DNA from: Streptomyces sp. NBC_00414
GTDB lineage: Bacteria; Actinomycetota; Actinomycetes; Streptomycetales; Streptomycetaceae
Direction of reading: 5' to 3'
NCBI RefSeq assembly: GCF_036038375.1
Contig: NZ_CP107935.1
Span: 9,858,001 to 9,922,000, forward strand
DNA: 64,000 nt
Under the pieces are notes generated by a model that worked only from the letters and a program-made list of their open reading frames with translations, was not told where the DNA came from and searched no databases. The stretch's first letter is position 1. Each line of letters starts with the position of its first letter. The position numbers and the translations under genes are program-made. Of this stretch, positions 7,936 through 16,077 are shown one piece after another.

Positions 7936-8856
7936 ATGGTCGCCGAGTCGCCTCGCGTCGCACGGCTCGAATCCTATCTGGAGCGTTCCGAGCCGGCTCC
8001 CACTCTGCTGAAGATGCTGGTCGGCGTCCAGCTCTCGGGCTTCCGCGAGGACGCCGGCCTGGCCCAGGACCAGGCCGCGCGCGCACTGGGGTTCAGCGGC
8101 GCCAAGCTCTCACGCATCGAGTCGGGCAAGGGGCGCAAACCTCCGAGCGAGACCGATGTGCGCGCCCTGCTCCACCTGTACGGCACCGACGCCTACGAGG
8201 GCTCGGTGCTCCTCAAACTGCTGCATCGGGCCAACGAACCCGGCTGGTGGCAGCGTTACGACAAGCGCCTGATGCCCGAGTGGTTCGAGCGGCTGGTGGG
8301 CCTCCAGGAAGCGGCCGCCGCCATCCGGACCTTCGAGATCCAGTACGTTCCCGGCCTGCTGCAGACGCCTGCGTACACCCGGGCCGTGGTGGAGCGGGGC
8401 CTGCCGAACGCACCGGCCGCCGAGGTGCACCGCCGGGTCGAACTGCGGATGCGCCGCGCCCAGTTGCTGCACCGCGCGGACGCCCCGCAACTGTGGGCCG
8501 TCATCGACGAGTCCGTCCTGCTGCGGGTGCTGGGCAGCCGGGAAGCCATGCGCGAGCAGCTCGCGCACCTCATCGACATGGCCCAACGGCCCCACGTGGT
8601 GCTGCAGATCGTGCCTTTGGACGTCACGAACGCCTCGGCGCCCGCCATCCCGATCACCTATCTGCGTTTCGGCGGCCTCGACCTGCCGGACGTCGTCTAT
8701 CTGGAACACATCAGGAGCGCCCACTTCCTCGAAGACCGCGACGAGACCGAGGAGTACCGGCTCACCCTCGACCGGCTGGCCGACGAGGCGCTGAAGCCGC
8801 GTGACTCGCTGCGGATGCTGCGCAGCACGATGGAGCAGCGCTACGGGTCGGAGTGA
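7936..8856 (+). CDS. XRE-family regulator with DUF5753 sensor domain
   Basis: A 306-residue regulator. ATG 7936 is chosen because GGGGGAG lies 6 nt upstream; an upstream GTG that overlaps the DUF397 stop would add 35 unlikely residues. An N-terminal helix-turn-helix (about 35-90: REDAGLAQDQAARALGFSGA, KLSRIESGKG) is followed by DUF5753 (about 100-290: IQYVPGLLQTPAYTRA, PHVVLQIVP), the C-terminal ligand or partner domain typical of these proteins. The pair with DUF397 resembles toxin-antitoxin-like or developmental switches (WhiJ family). It is probably autoregulated through the AAATTGCG elements. Confidence 0.88.
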   Translation: MVAESPRVARLESYLERSEPAPTLLKMLVGVQLSGFREDAGLAQDQAARALGFSGAKLSRIESGKGRKPPSETDVRALLHLYGTDAYEGSVLLKLLHRANEPGWWQRYDKRLMPEWFERLVGLQEAAAAIRTFEIQYVPGLLQTPAYTRAVVERGLPNAPAAEVHRRVELRMRRAQLLHRADAPQLWAVIDESVLLRVLGSREAMREQLAHLIDMAQRPHVVLQIVPLDVTNASAPAIPITYLRFGGLDLPDVVYLEHIRSAHFLEDRDETEEYRLTLDRLADEALKPRDSLRMLRSTMEQRYGSE

Positions 8857-8920
8857 CCCGCGCGCAGCTCGTCCTCCGGGCGACGACGGGCGGGCAGCGG
8901 CGCGATCTGCCTGACAGGCC

Positions 8921-9739
8921 CTAGGGAAGGCGTCCCAGTCCGCCGAACTCGATCCACTCCTGGGAGAGTTGACGGGTCTGCACTTCGCTGTCGGGCCGCC
9001 AGGTGGAGACCTCCACCAGCCCCGGCTCAAGGATCTCCAGTCCGTCGAACAGGGCCGCTACGTCCTTCTCCTGCCGTACGCGTCCCCAGTGGCCCTGCGT
9101 CGCCTTGTCCATGAAGTCGGTGACGAAGGCCCGGACCTCGGCGTCCTCGCTGACCAGCTGGCAGATCACCATGAAGCTGCCGGGCGCGAGCCGCTCGGCC
9201 ACGCGCCGCACCACGGCCTGCGGGCCGTCGGTCTCGCTGTCGGGGATGCAGTGGAAGACCGAGTTGAAGAGAACGGCGACCGGCTGTGAGAAGTCGATCA
9301 GACGCCGGGTGTCGGGGTGCGAGAAGATCTCGTCGGTGTTCCGCAGATCCGCGTGGATGACCGCGGTGCGCTCGTTCTGCTCCAGCAGCGCCCGGCCGTG
9401 GACGAGCACCATGGGGTCGTTGTCGGCGTAGACCACGCGCGCGTCGGGGTCGATGCCCTGGGCGACCTGGTGCACGTTGTCCTGCGTGGGGAGACCGGAT
9501 CCGTGGTCCAGGAACTGCCGGATTCCGTAGTCCGTCGCCAGGGTCCTGACGACCCGCTGCAGGAAGCGCCTGTTGTTGAGGGCCAGTCGCCGGGTGCTGG
9601 GTACGACCTTGTCGAGCTCTTCGCAGGCCGCGCGGTCCGCCGCGTAGTTGTCCTTGCCGCCCAGGTAGTGGTCGTACATGCGGGCGGCCGTCGGCACGGT
9701 GGCGTCGATCTTCTTGGAGAGCGGCCTGTCGGTGTTCAT
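8921..9739 (-). CDS. SAM-dependent methyltransferase, DUF574/Methyltransf_19 family
   Basis: A 272-residue protein. The opening PTAARMYDHYLGGKDNYAAD is diagnostic for the large actinobacterial DUF574 methyltransferase family. It is followed by the SAM-binding fold (FLDHGSGLPTQDNVHQVAQ, then VVYADNDPMVL with the acidic residue that holds the ribose) and FNSVFHCIPD. The methyl acceptor is unknown for nearly all members. The gene is often found near XRE-DUF397 loci, as here. It diverges from the AraC gene across 349 bp. Confidence 0.85.
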   Translation of the reverse strand: MNTDRPLSKKIDATVPTAARMYDHYLGGKDNYAADRAACEELDKVVPSTRRLALNNRRFLQRVVRTLATDYGIRQFLDHGSGLPTQDNVHQVAQGIDPDARVVYADNDPMVLVHGRALLEQNERTAVIHADLRNTDEIFSHPDTRRLIDFSQPVAVLFNSVFHCIPDSETDGPQAVVRRVAERLAPGSFMVICQLVSEDAEVRAFVTDFMDKATQGHWGRVRQEKDVAALFDGLEILEPGLVEVSTWRPDSEVQTRQLSQEWIEFGGLGRLP

Positions 9740-10088
9740 GGTTCCCCCGGCTCGATCGGCACCAGCTGCGTCCCTAACAGGAAGTACATCTTAGGTAGTT
9801 GGGGTTTGCGCCTGCCAGCCCGTCACGAAACCAGCCTTTCGGATGAACGAAATGGTCGCGTGTCCGAATCGTCCTGCCGCATGACAGATGTCATCGGTCG
9901 ACAGGACATCCGCACGCTCGCCGATGCGGTTCCGGCACTGCTCGCGCCCACCCGGATTCCTCAGGGTGGAGCCCGTGGACGCGGCCGGACGGCCGGCGCT
10001 ACTCCGGCGGAAGCACGCGTACTTGCGCCGAGCGGCGGACGACGGCGCGCGGGCGTTCGCCGAGGATGACAGGACGGAGATCGACACT
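9740..10088. other. 349-bp divergent region between methyltransferase and AraC genes
   Basis: No credible gene. Two weak dyads are visible: CCTAA/TTAGG (9773-9777 and 9791-9795) near the methyltransferase start, overlapping a possible leftward -10 box TAAGAT, and TTCGGA/TCCGAA (9838-9843 and 9863-9868) in the middle. Confidence 0.4.
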
Positions 10089-11081
10089 GTGGTGGGGGTC
10101 ATGGACGTGATCAGTACGGCAGACGTTCCGGCGCGCGAGCGGTTCGCCTTCTGGCGCGAGGTCAGCTCGAAGATCTGGGTGCCCTACGACCTGCGCTGCG
10201 AACCGCACCTGGAGTCCGGATTCCAGGCGCGGATCGATGTCGGCGGGCCAGGCCCCGTACAGGCGACACTGATGACCACCACTCCGTACACGATCCACCG
10301 TACGGCCAGGCTCATTCGCCGGGCCGATCCCGAACTGTGCAAACTGGCTGTCGCCGTTCATGGCACGGGAGTCGTCGCGCAAGGCGATCGGCACGCGGAG
10401 TTCAGGGTGGGCGACCTGGTCCTCTACGACACCTCGCGACCGTATTCGGCGACCTTGGCGACGGACATCCCGGCGAGTCAGCTGCTCGTCCTGCAGTTCG
10501 CGCGCTCGGCGTTACCGTTGCCGCCGAGGGATCTGCGGCGGCTGACCGCGGTACGCATTCCGGGAGACCAGGGGGTCGGCGCGCTGTCGTCGCAGTTCCT
10601 GCTGCAACTGGCCCGGCATCTGCACGAACTCGGCCCGGCCGACACCGCCCGGCTGGCCGGCCTCACGCTCGACGTACTGACCGCGGCACTCGCCAACGCC
10701 CTGGACGTGCGGAGCGCGGTGCCGCCCCACACCAGACAGCGTGCGCTGTCGGCAAGGATCCACGCCTTCATCCGGGAGAACCTGGGCGATCCGCGCCTGA
10801 CCCCGGAGACGATCGCCGCGGCGCACCACATCTCCCTGCGCTACCTGCACAAGCTGTTCCACGCCGAAGGCCGCACCGTCGCCGCCTGGATCCGCGAGCG
10901 CCGCATGGAACAGTGCCGACGCGACCTGGCCGACCCCCGGCTGGCCGACCGCCCGATCAACGCGATCGCCGCCCGGTGGGGGTTCACCAGCCCCGCGCAT
11001 TTCAGCCAGGCCTTCCGCAGCGCCCACGGCCTCTCGCCGCGCCAGTTCCGCCGCCAGAGCCGCGCGAACACGATGGCCTGA
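10089..11081 (+). CDS. AraC-family transcription regulator containing a TTA codon
   Basis: A 330-residue regulator. GTG 10089 has GGAG 9 nt upstream; ATG 10101 is an alternative with a poor site. The N-terminal 200 residues form the AraC-binding-like-2 cupin domain (FAFWREVSSKIWVPYDL, later GDLVLYDTSRPYS). The C-terminal 100 carry two helix-turn-helix units (ETIAAAHHISLRYLHKLFHA; INAIAARWGFTSPAHFSQAF). Leucine codon 142 is TTA (10512-10514), the rare codon read by bldA tRNA in Streptomyces, so translation is probably delayed to development. Its end lies 4 bp from the convergent MerR gene. Targets unknown. Confidence 0.88.
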   Translation: MVGVMDVISTADVPARERFAFWREVSSKIWVPYDLRCEPHLESGFQARIDVGGPGPVQATLMTTTPYTIHRTARLIRRADPELCKLAVAVHGTGVVAQGDRHAEFRVGDLVLYDTSRPYSATLATDIPASQLLVLQFARSALPLPPRDLRRLTAVRIPGDQGVGALSSQFLLQLARHLHELGPADTARLAGLTLDVLTAALANALDVRSAVPPHTRQRALSARIHAFIRENLGDPRLTPETIAAAHHISLRYLHKLFHAEGRTVAAWIRERRMEQCRRDLADPRLADRPINAIAARWGFTSPAHFSQAFRSAHGLSPRQFRRQSRANTMA

Positions 11082-11085
11082 AGTC

Positions 11086-12006
11086 CTACGGGCCCGCCGC
11101 CACGCTCGTGGTCAGCGCCTCGCGGAGCCAGGAGTCCGCTCCGCCAAGGGTCACGTCGGGCGTCAGCTCCTTTGCCAGCTGCCAGTAGCGGGCCATCACC
11201 GGGTGATCCGCCGCTGCGAGGCGCCCGGTGAGGGCGCGGCGGAAAGCGGGGCTGTCGCGGGTACCGGAGTCGCGGGCGTGGGCGGCGACGAAGCAGTCCA
11301 GTGCCTCGCCGGAGCCGGGAGCGCGGTCGGCCCGCAGGGCGGCCACCACCAGGACGTACGCCTCGTGCAGACCCTCGTAGAGCAGATCGGGATGCGCGGC
11401 GGTGACGGGGCGGTGGGACACGAGGCAGTGGTCCGTGGCAGCCGTCGCCAGGGCGTGGATGCGGGCGAAGGCGAGGACCTGCTCCGGAGTCGGGTCGGCC
11501 GAGGGCTGCGGGACGGCCGCCTCGGTGACGGCGCCGCGCAGGCGGGCGGAGAGGCGCACCGGCAACAGGCGGCGCCAGTAGTGCGCGAGGGCGGACGTGC
11601 TGGGCGGCACGCTGACCGCCCCGATCAGCTCCAGACGTTCCGCGAGCTGACCGGGGGCGCCGTCCTGGACCGCCCGTAGCGCGGCCTCGCGCCAGCGCAG
11701 CGCGGCGAGTTCGCTGCCGAGGCCGTCCAGCCGGCGTGCCACGACGGCCTCCAGGGTGTCCCCGCGGTCGAGGACCCGCCCGATCTCCGGAACGGGCACA
11801 CCGAGGGAACGCAGCGCGCGGATCATACGCAGCCGCTCCGGTGCCTCCGGACCGTAACGACGGTGGCCGCCGCCACTGCGCGAGGCCTCGGGCAGCAGGC
11901 CCCGGTCGGAGTAGAAGCGGACGGTCTTGACCGTGGTCCGCGCCCGCGCGGCGAGCTCGCCGATACCCAGGGTGCCGTCCACGCTGTTCGTGCCGTCGGG
12001 TGGCAA
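11086..12006 (-). CDS. MerR-family regulator of the adjacent two-domain hydrolase gene
   Basis: A 306-residue regulator. TTG 12006 is taken as the start because GGGAGG sits 8 nt upstream, within the operator. The winged helix is at about 14-80 (GIGELAARARTTVKTVRFYS, DRGLLPEASRSGGGHRRYG), followed by a dimerisation helix and a long C-terminal effector domain (about 120-306) with no CXC metal motif. A small organic effector is therefore more likely than a metal. It diverges from the hydrolase gene; the shared 65-bp gap holds a MerR-type promoter. GTG 11982 is a less supported start. Confidence 0.85.
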   Translation of the reverse strand: MPPDGTNSVDGTLGIGELAARARTTVKTVRFYSDRGLLPEASRSGGGHRRYGPEAPERLRMIRALRSLGVPVPEIGRVLDRGDTLEAVVARRLDGLGSELAALRWREAALRAVQDGAPGQLAERLELIGAVSVPPSTSALAHYWRRLLPVRLSARLRGAVTEAAVPQPSADPTPEQVLAFARIHALATAATDHCLVSHRPVTAAHPDLLYEGLHEAYVLVVAALRADRAPGSGEALDCFVAAHARDSGTRDSPAFRRALTGRLAAADHPVMARYWQLAKELTPDVTLGGADSWLREALTTSVAAGP

Positions 12007-12009
12007 GGG

Positions 12010-12040
12010 TTGAACCTCCCTCAGGGGGAGTTCCTAGGTT
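12010..12040 (+). promoter_or_regulatory. MerR-type promoter with 19-bp spacer and operator dyad
   Basis: TTGAAC (12010-12015) and TAGGTT (12035-12040) are separated by exactly 19 bp, the over-long spacer by which MerR proteins activate transcription through DNA untwisting. The spacer is filled by an imperfect dyad, AACCTCCC...GGGGAGTT. The promoter faces the hydrolase gene at 12072 and overlaps the regulator's own ribosome site. Confidence 0.82.
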
Positions 12041-12071
12041 AGCCGCGACGAACCCACCCTTGGAGGTACCG

Positions 12072-13577
12072 ATGTCCGTATTCGTGCTGGTCTCCGGCCC
12101 GTTCACCGACGGGTCGATCTGGAGCGCGGTGGCCGGGCGGCTGCGGGAGTCGGGTGCCGAGGCACACCCGGTGACGCTGAGCAGGCGGCCCGAGGCCGAT
12201 CTGGAGACACATGTCGAGGAGTTGGTCCGGCTGATCGACTCCCTCGCGCCGCCGGGGGAGTCGGTGCTGGTCGGCCACGACTACGCCATCCACCCCGTAC
12301 TGGGCGCGGCCGACCGCCGCCCGGAGCGCGTCGCGCGGGTCGTTCACCTGGACGCCGGGATGCCGCAGGACGGCGACACGGCACTGGCCCTGGTGCCCGA
12401 TCCCTCGGTGCACGACCTGCTGCGCGCCGAAGGCCGCCCCGGGCCCGTACCTCCTCCGGAGCCGACGCAATGGCAGCGCTGGGGCAGCACGGAAGGTCTG
12501 TCGACGCGGCAGCTCGAACTGCTGAGCAGGCAAGCTGCCCCGCAGCCACCGCACACGCTGACCCAGCCGCTGCGACTGACCGGCGCCGCCGCGGCCGTGC
12601 CCACCACCGGAATCCTGTGCACGGCCGGCGGGACGACCGTGGAACTGGTCGAGGCGCTGGTACGCACCGGTCCGCCGCAGTTCCGGAGACTGGCCGACCC
12701 GAAGGTGGGCTTCTTCGAACTGGCCACCGGCCACTGGCCGATGCTCTCCCGCCCGGACGAACTGGCCGAAGTACTGCTTCGCGCGGCCGCGGACGAGGGC
12801 CGGCGGCTGACCGTGTCCGAGGGCGAGTCGCGGTCCCTGCGGCCCTTCCTGCTCGACGCCCCGGAGCGGCAGCGGGTGCGGAACGGGCGGGTGGACCTGC
12901 ACCTGCCGGAGGCGGACGGGAAAACGGGAGAAGCGCGAGGCCCTTGGCCCGCGGTGCTGTTCGTGCACGGCGGGCCGGTGCCCCCGGACCTCGTCCCGGC
13001 GCCGCGCGACTCGCCGTTCTACCTCGGCTACGCCCGCTGCACCGCCGGCCTCGGCGCGGTGGGCGCCGTCGTGGAGCACCGCCTGCACGGCATCACCGAC
13101 TACGCGCGGGCCGCCGACGACGTGGCCGAGGCGGTCGAACTGCTACGCGCCGACCCCCGGGTGGACGGGCAGCGCATCGCCCTGTGGATCTTCTCCGGCG
13201 CCGGACTGCTCGCCGCGGACTGGATCACCGCCCCACCGCCGTGGCTGCGCTGCCTGGCCCTCACCTACCCGATCCTGGCCCCGCTGCCGGGCTGGGGCGC
13301 GGTCGGCCCCCGCTTCGGCCCGGTCGGCGCGCTCCACGCCACCGACGGGACACCGCCGCCCCTCGTGCTCACCCGCGCGGGTCTGGAGACGCCACAGATC
13401 GCCGCCACGGTGCGGGAGTTCGTGACCGCGGCGCGGGAGACGAAGGCCCCGGTCGAGATCATCGACGTCCCGCACGGCCGCCACGGCTTCGAGACCGACG
13501 AACCGACGGACGAGGCCCGCGACGCCGTGTCCCGGGCCGTCCGCACGGTGCTCGCGCACCTGGAGCGGCCGGTGTGA
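12072..13577 (+). CDS. Two-domain alpha/beta hydrolase fusion
   Basis: A 501-residue protein with GGAGG 5 nt before ATG 12072. Residues 1-240 form one alpha/beta hydrolase domain (FVLVSGPFTDGSIW, nucleophile elbow VLVGHDYA, late histidine in TGHWP, H221). In this domain the usual serine of GHS is replaced by aspartate (D70), as in haloalkane dehalogenases and epoxide hydrolases (GHDW). Residues 290-501 form a second domain of dienelactone-hydrolase/acyl-peptidase type: oxyanion motif FVHGG, elbow ALWIFSGAG (S375) and H471 in GRHGF. No signal peptide. The MerR regulator next door probably induces it in response to a toxic compound it degrades. Substrate unknown; two separate genes fused is the simplest origin. 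Confidence 0.8.
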   Translation: MSVFVLVSGPFTDGSIWSAVAGRLRESGAEAHPVTLSRRPEADLETHVEELVRLIDSLAPPGESVLVGHDYAIHPVLGAADRRPERVARVVHLDAGMPQDGDTALALVPDPSVHDLLRAEGRPGPVPPPEPTQWQRWGSTEGLSTRQLELLSRQAAPQPPHTLTQPLRLTGAAAAVPTTGILCTAGGTTVELVEALVRTGPPQFRRLADPKVGFFELATGHWPMLSRPDELAEVLLRAAADEGRRLTVSEGESRSLRPFLLDAPERQRVRNGRVDLHLPEADGKTGEARGPWPAVLFVHGGPVPPDLVPAPRDSPFYLGYARCTAGLGAVGAVVEHRLHGITDYARAADDVAEAVELLRADPRVDGQRIALWIFSGAGLLAADWITAPPPWLRCLALTYPILAPLPGWGAVGPRFGPVGALHATDGTPPPLVLTRAGLETPQIAATVREFVTAARETKAPVEIIDVPHGRHGFETDEPTDEARDAVSRAVRTVLAHLERPV

Positions 13578-13590
13578 CCGGCCGCGCGGT

Positions 13591-14370
13591 TCAGGGGCGG
13601 GGCCGGGTGGCGGTGTCGAGGTAGAAGGCGTCGATGCTCTGGACGGCCTGCTCGAACTCGTCGAGGTTGACGGGCTTGGTCACGTAGGCGTTGGCGTGAC
13701 TGCTGTACGCGCCCGTCACGTCGTCCGGAGCGGTGGACGTCGTCAGGACGACCACGGGAATCGTCGCCAGATCGTCATCGCTCTTCAGGACCTTGAGCAG
13801 GTCGCGGCCGTTCATCCGCGGCATGTTCAGGTCGAGGACGATGAGGTCCGGCCGCGGCGTACCCGGTGTCCGCAGGTGCTCCAGCGCGGCGACTCCGTCG
13901 GTGACCTGGACCAGGTTGCGGGCCCCGCGCTCGGAGAGGGCTTCCTCGATGAGCATGGCGTCGGCCATGTCGTCCTCGACGAGCAGGACGTCGAAGGGGC
14001 GGGCGGGGGTGGTCATTTTCGGATGCTCCGTGGGTTTCTCGTTGGAGTGGTGGAAGAGCCCCGGCCAGCGGCGCCGGGCGCCCTGCCGGGTCATGCCGCA
14101 GGCGGCGCCGATCTGCGGGTACCCGGCACCCGCGCGTGCGGCTGCCACGGCCGCTTCCTGCTGGAGTCGTTCAGTGGCCTGCTTGAGATGATCCAGCACG
14201 TGGAGCAGGGCCAGGGCCTGTGCCGGGTCGTCCGATGCCGGATGCGACGGGGCCTCCAGCAGTCGCCGGGCAAGGCGCTGCGCAAGATCGCCGACCGTCG
14301 CGTCCGCGATGGTGGCTGTCTCCTGCGGTGTGATCCGCAACACGAAGTCCTTGCCGGGCATACCCGGCAC
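13591..14370 (-). CDS. HTH-receiver protein (Rcp1-like response regulator with N-terminal DNA-binding-like domain)
   Basis: A 259-residue frame. Residues 1-110 end in a helix-turn-helix-like segment (GYPQIGAACGMTRQGARRRW); residues 125-255 are a CheY/Rcp1-type receiver (VLLVEDDMADA, phospho-acceptor D180 in LIVLDLNMPRMNG, K in VTKPVN). Normal response regulators have the receiver first, so the order is reversed. GTG 14370 has AGGGA 6 nt upstream. An internal ATG (14016) with GGAG 9 nt upstream would give a 141-residue free receiver, so two products are possible. The receiver type matches phytochrome-like kinases such as the divergent gene at 14470, its likely partner. Confidence 0.8.
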   Translation of the reverse strand: MPGMPGKDFVLRITPQETATIADATVGDLAQRLARRLLEAPSHPASDDPAQALALLHVLDHLKQATERLQQEAAVAAARAGAGYPQIGAACGMTRQGARRRWPGLFHHSNEKPTEHPKMTTPARPFDVLLVEDDMADAMLIEEALSERGARNLVQVTDGVAALEHLRTPGTPRPDLIVLDLNMPRMNGRDLLKVLKSDDDLATIPVVVLTTSTAPDDVTGAYSSHANAYVTKPVNLDEFEQAVQSIDAFYLDTATRPRP

Positions 14371-14391
14371 TCTAGGTCCCTGGGCAGCCGC

Positions 14392-14411
14392 GCGACAACA
14401 AGGGTTGTCGC
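14392..14411. promoter_or_regulatory. 20-nt perfect dyad between response regulator and kinase genes
   Basis: GCGACAACAAGGGTTGTCGC has perfect 8-bp arms around AAGG. It lies in the 99-bp gap between divergent genes, 22 bp from the regulator start and 59 bp from the kinase start, where an operator would sit. It could bind the HTH domain of the HTH-receiver protein. Confidence 0.55.
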
Positions 14412-14469
14412 CCTCTAAAGTGTGCTGGCCAAACTTTCAAGGCGAGTGTCACAGCGAGGAGTCCACAGA

Positions 14470-16077
14470 ATGACCGGCGATGAGGGGCGATCGCGTACGC
14501 GAGGGCTTTCCGCGTGGACGACCAGGCGGTGGCTTCGTGTAGGGGTGGCCGCGTCCCTGGTGGTTCTGGCAGTGCTCGGATCGGCGGGCGCCTACGTCCT
14601 GGGGCGGACCGAGACGCTCAGCAGTGACCTAGTGGACGTGCGCTCGCCCGCCCTGACCGTCGCGATCCGCCTGGAAGCGGCCGTGCTCAACCAGGAGACC
14701 GGGATCCGCGGGTACGGGCTCACCGGCAAGCAGGAGTTCATAACCCCTTACGAGCAGGGGATCACCGAGCAGAAGGCGAACAGTGATCAGCTCACCGGGC
14801 TGCTTCGGGACGACCCCGACCGTCTGAAGGACCTGAAGGCCGTGCAGGACGCCGTGGAGACGTGGCAGGAGAGGATCGCCCGGCCCATCGCCGCCGCGGC
14901 GCCCGGCTCGCCCTCACCGCTGGCCACCGAACGGGCCGCGGAGGGCAAAGCCGCGTTCGACGACGTACGCGCCGCCCTGGACAGCCAGCAGGAACGGCTG
15001 CGCGCGGACCGGGTCAAGGCCAGGGACGACCTGATGTCCACGATGACCCTGAGGAACTGGGTGTTCAGCGCCATCGCGGTGGTCATCGTCGTCCTGACGG
15101 CTCTGATCTTCGAAGGACTGCGGCGCGGCATCAACGGTCCCCTGGAGCAGCTCGGCGCGGACGCCCGTGCCATCTCCGGCGGTGACTTCGAACACCCCAT
15201 CGCGCCGACCGGCCCCGCGGACCTGCGGCGCCTCAGCAGCGAGATCGACTTCATGCGCAGGCGACTCGTACGGGAGCTGGCCGTCAGCGAGGAGACACGG
15301 CTGCGGCTGGACGCGCAGACCGCGGACCTCCAGCGTTCCAACGCCGAGCTGGAACAGTTCGCGTACGTGGCGTCGCACGACCTGCAGGAGCCGCTGCGCA
15401 AGGTCTCCAGCTTCACCCAGCTCCTGCAGCGGCGCTACGGGGGGCAGCTCGACAGCAGGGCCGACCAGTACATCGATTTCGCGGTCGACGGCGCGAACCG
15501 CATGCAGATCCTCATCAACGACCTGCTCGACTTCTCCCGGGTCGGGCGGCTGCACAACACCCACCAGAGTGTCGACCTGGACAAGGTGCTGGAGCGGACC
15601 CTGTCCACGATGAGCGTCGGTATCGAGGAGGCCGGAGCGACGATCACCCACGATCCGCTGCCGACCCTGGTCGCTGACCCCACCCAGCTGGGCATGCTCT
15701 GGCAGAACCTGATCGGCAACGCCGTCAAGTTCCGGCGGCCGGGTGAGGCGCCGAAGATCCACGTCACGGCGGACCGGGAGGGCGAGTTGTGGCGGTTCAC
15801 CGTCACCGACAACGGCATCGGCATCGCGCCGGAGTACGCCGACAAGATCTTCGTGATCTTCCAGCGGCTGCACACCAAGGACGCCTACTCCGGCAGCGGG
15901 ATCGGCCTCGCGATGTGCAAGAAGATCGTCGAGTTCCACGGCGGCACCATCGCCGTCGACCCGGCCTACCACGACGGCGCGCGCTTCACCTTCACCCTCG
16001 CACCCCGGCCGCCGGAGGGCCCCGGCACGTCCGCCACGCCGGAGGCGACCCGATCCGAGGCGGAGCCGGCCCGATGA
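14470..16077 (+). CDS. CHASE3-HAMP sensor histidine kinase (phytochrome-kinase-like)
   Basis: A 535-residue membrane kinase. ATG 14470 has GAGGAG 8 nt upstream. Two membrane helices (about 23-45 and 197-215) enclose an extracytoplasmic CHASE3 domain (VLNQETGIRGYGLTGKQEF). A HAMP linker follows, then the dimerisation helix with phospho-acceptor H303 (YVASHDLQEPLRK) and the HATPase domain: N box QNLIGNAVKF, G1 DNGIGI, F box KIFVIFQRLH, G2 GSGIGLAMCKKIV. The DLQEPLRK type pairs with Rcp1-like receivers. The stop overlaps the start of the phosphatase gene (ATGA), so the two are translationally coupled. Signal unknown. Confidence 0.92.
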   Translation: MTGDEGRSRTRGLSAWTTRRWLRVGVAASLVVLAVLGSAGAYVLGRTETLSSDLVDVRSPALTVAIRLEAAVLNQETGIRGYGLTGKQEFITPYEQGITEQKANSDQLTGLLRDDPDRLKDLKAVQDAVETWQERIARPIAAAAPGSPSPLATERAAEGKAAFDDVRAALDSQQERLRADRVKARDDLMSTMTLRNWVFSAIAVVIVVLTALIFEGLRRGINGPLEQLGADARAISGGDFEHPIAPTGPADLRRLSSEIDFMRRRLVRELAVSEETRLRLDAQTADLQRSNAELEQFAYVASHDLQEPLRKVSSFTQLLQRRYGGQLDSRADQYIDFAVDGANRMQILINDLLDFSRVGRLHNTHQSVDLDKVLERTLSTMSVGIEEAGATITHDPLPTLVADPTQLGMLWQNLIGNAVKFRRPGEAPKIHVTADREGELWRFTVTDNGIGIAPEYADKIFVIFQRLHTKDAYSGSGIGLAMCKKIVEFHGGTIAVDPAYHDGARFTFTLAPRPPEGPGTSATPEATRSEAEPAR

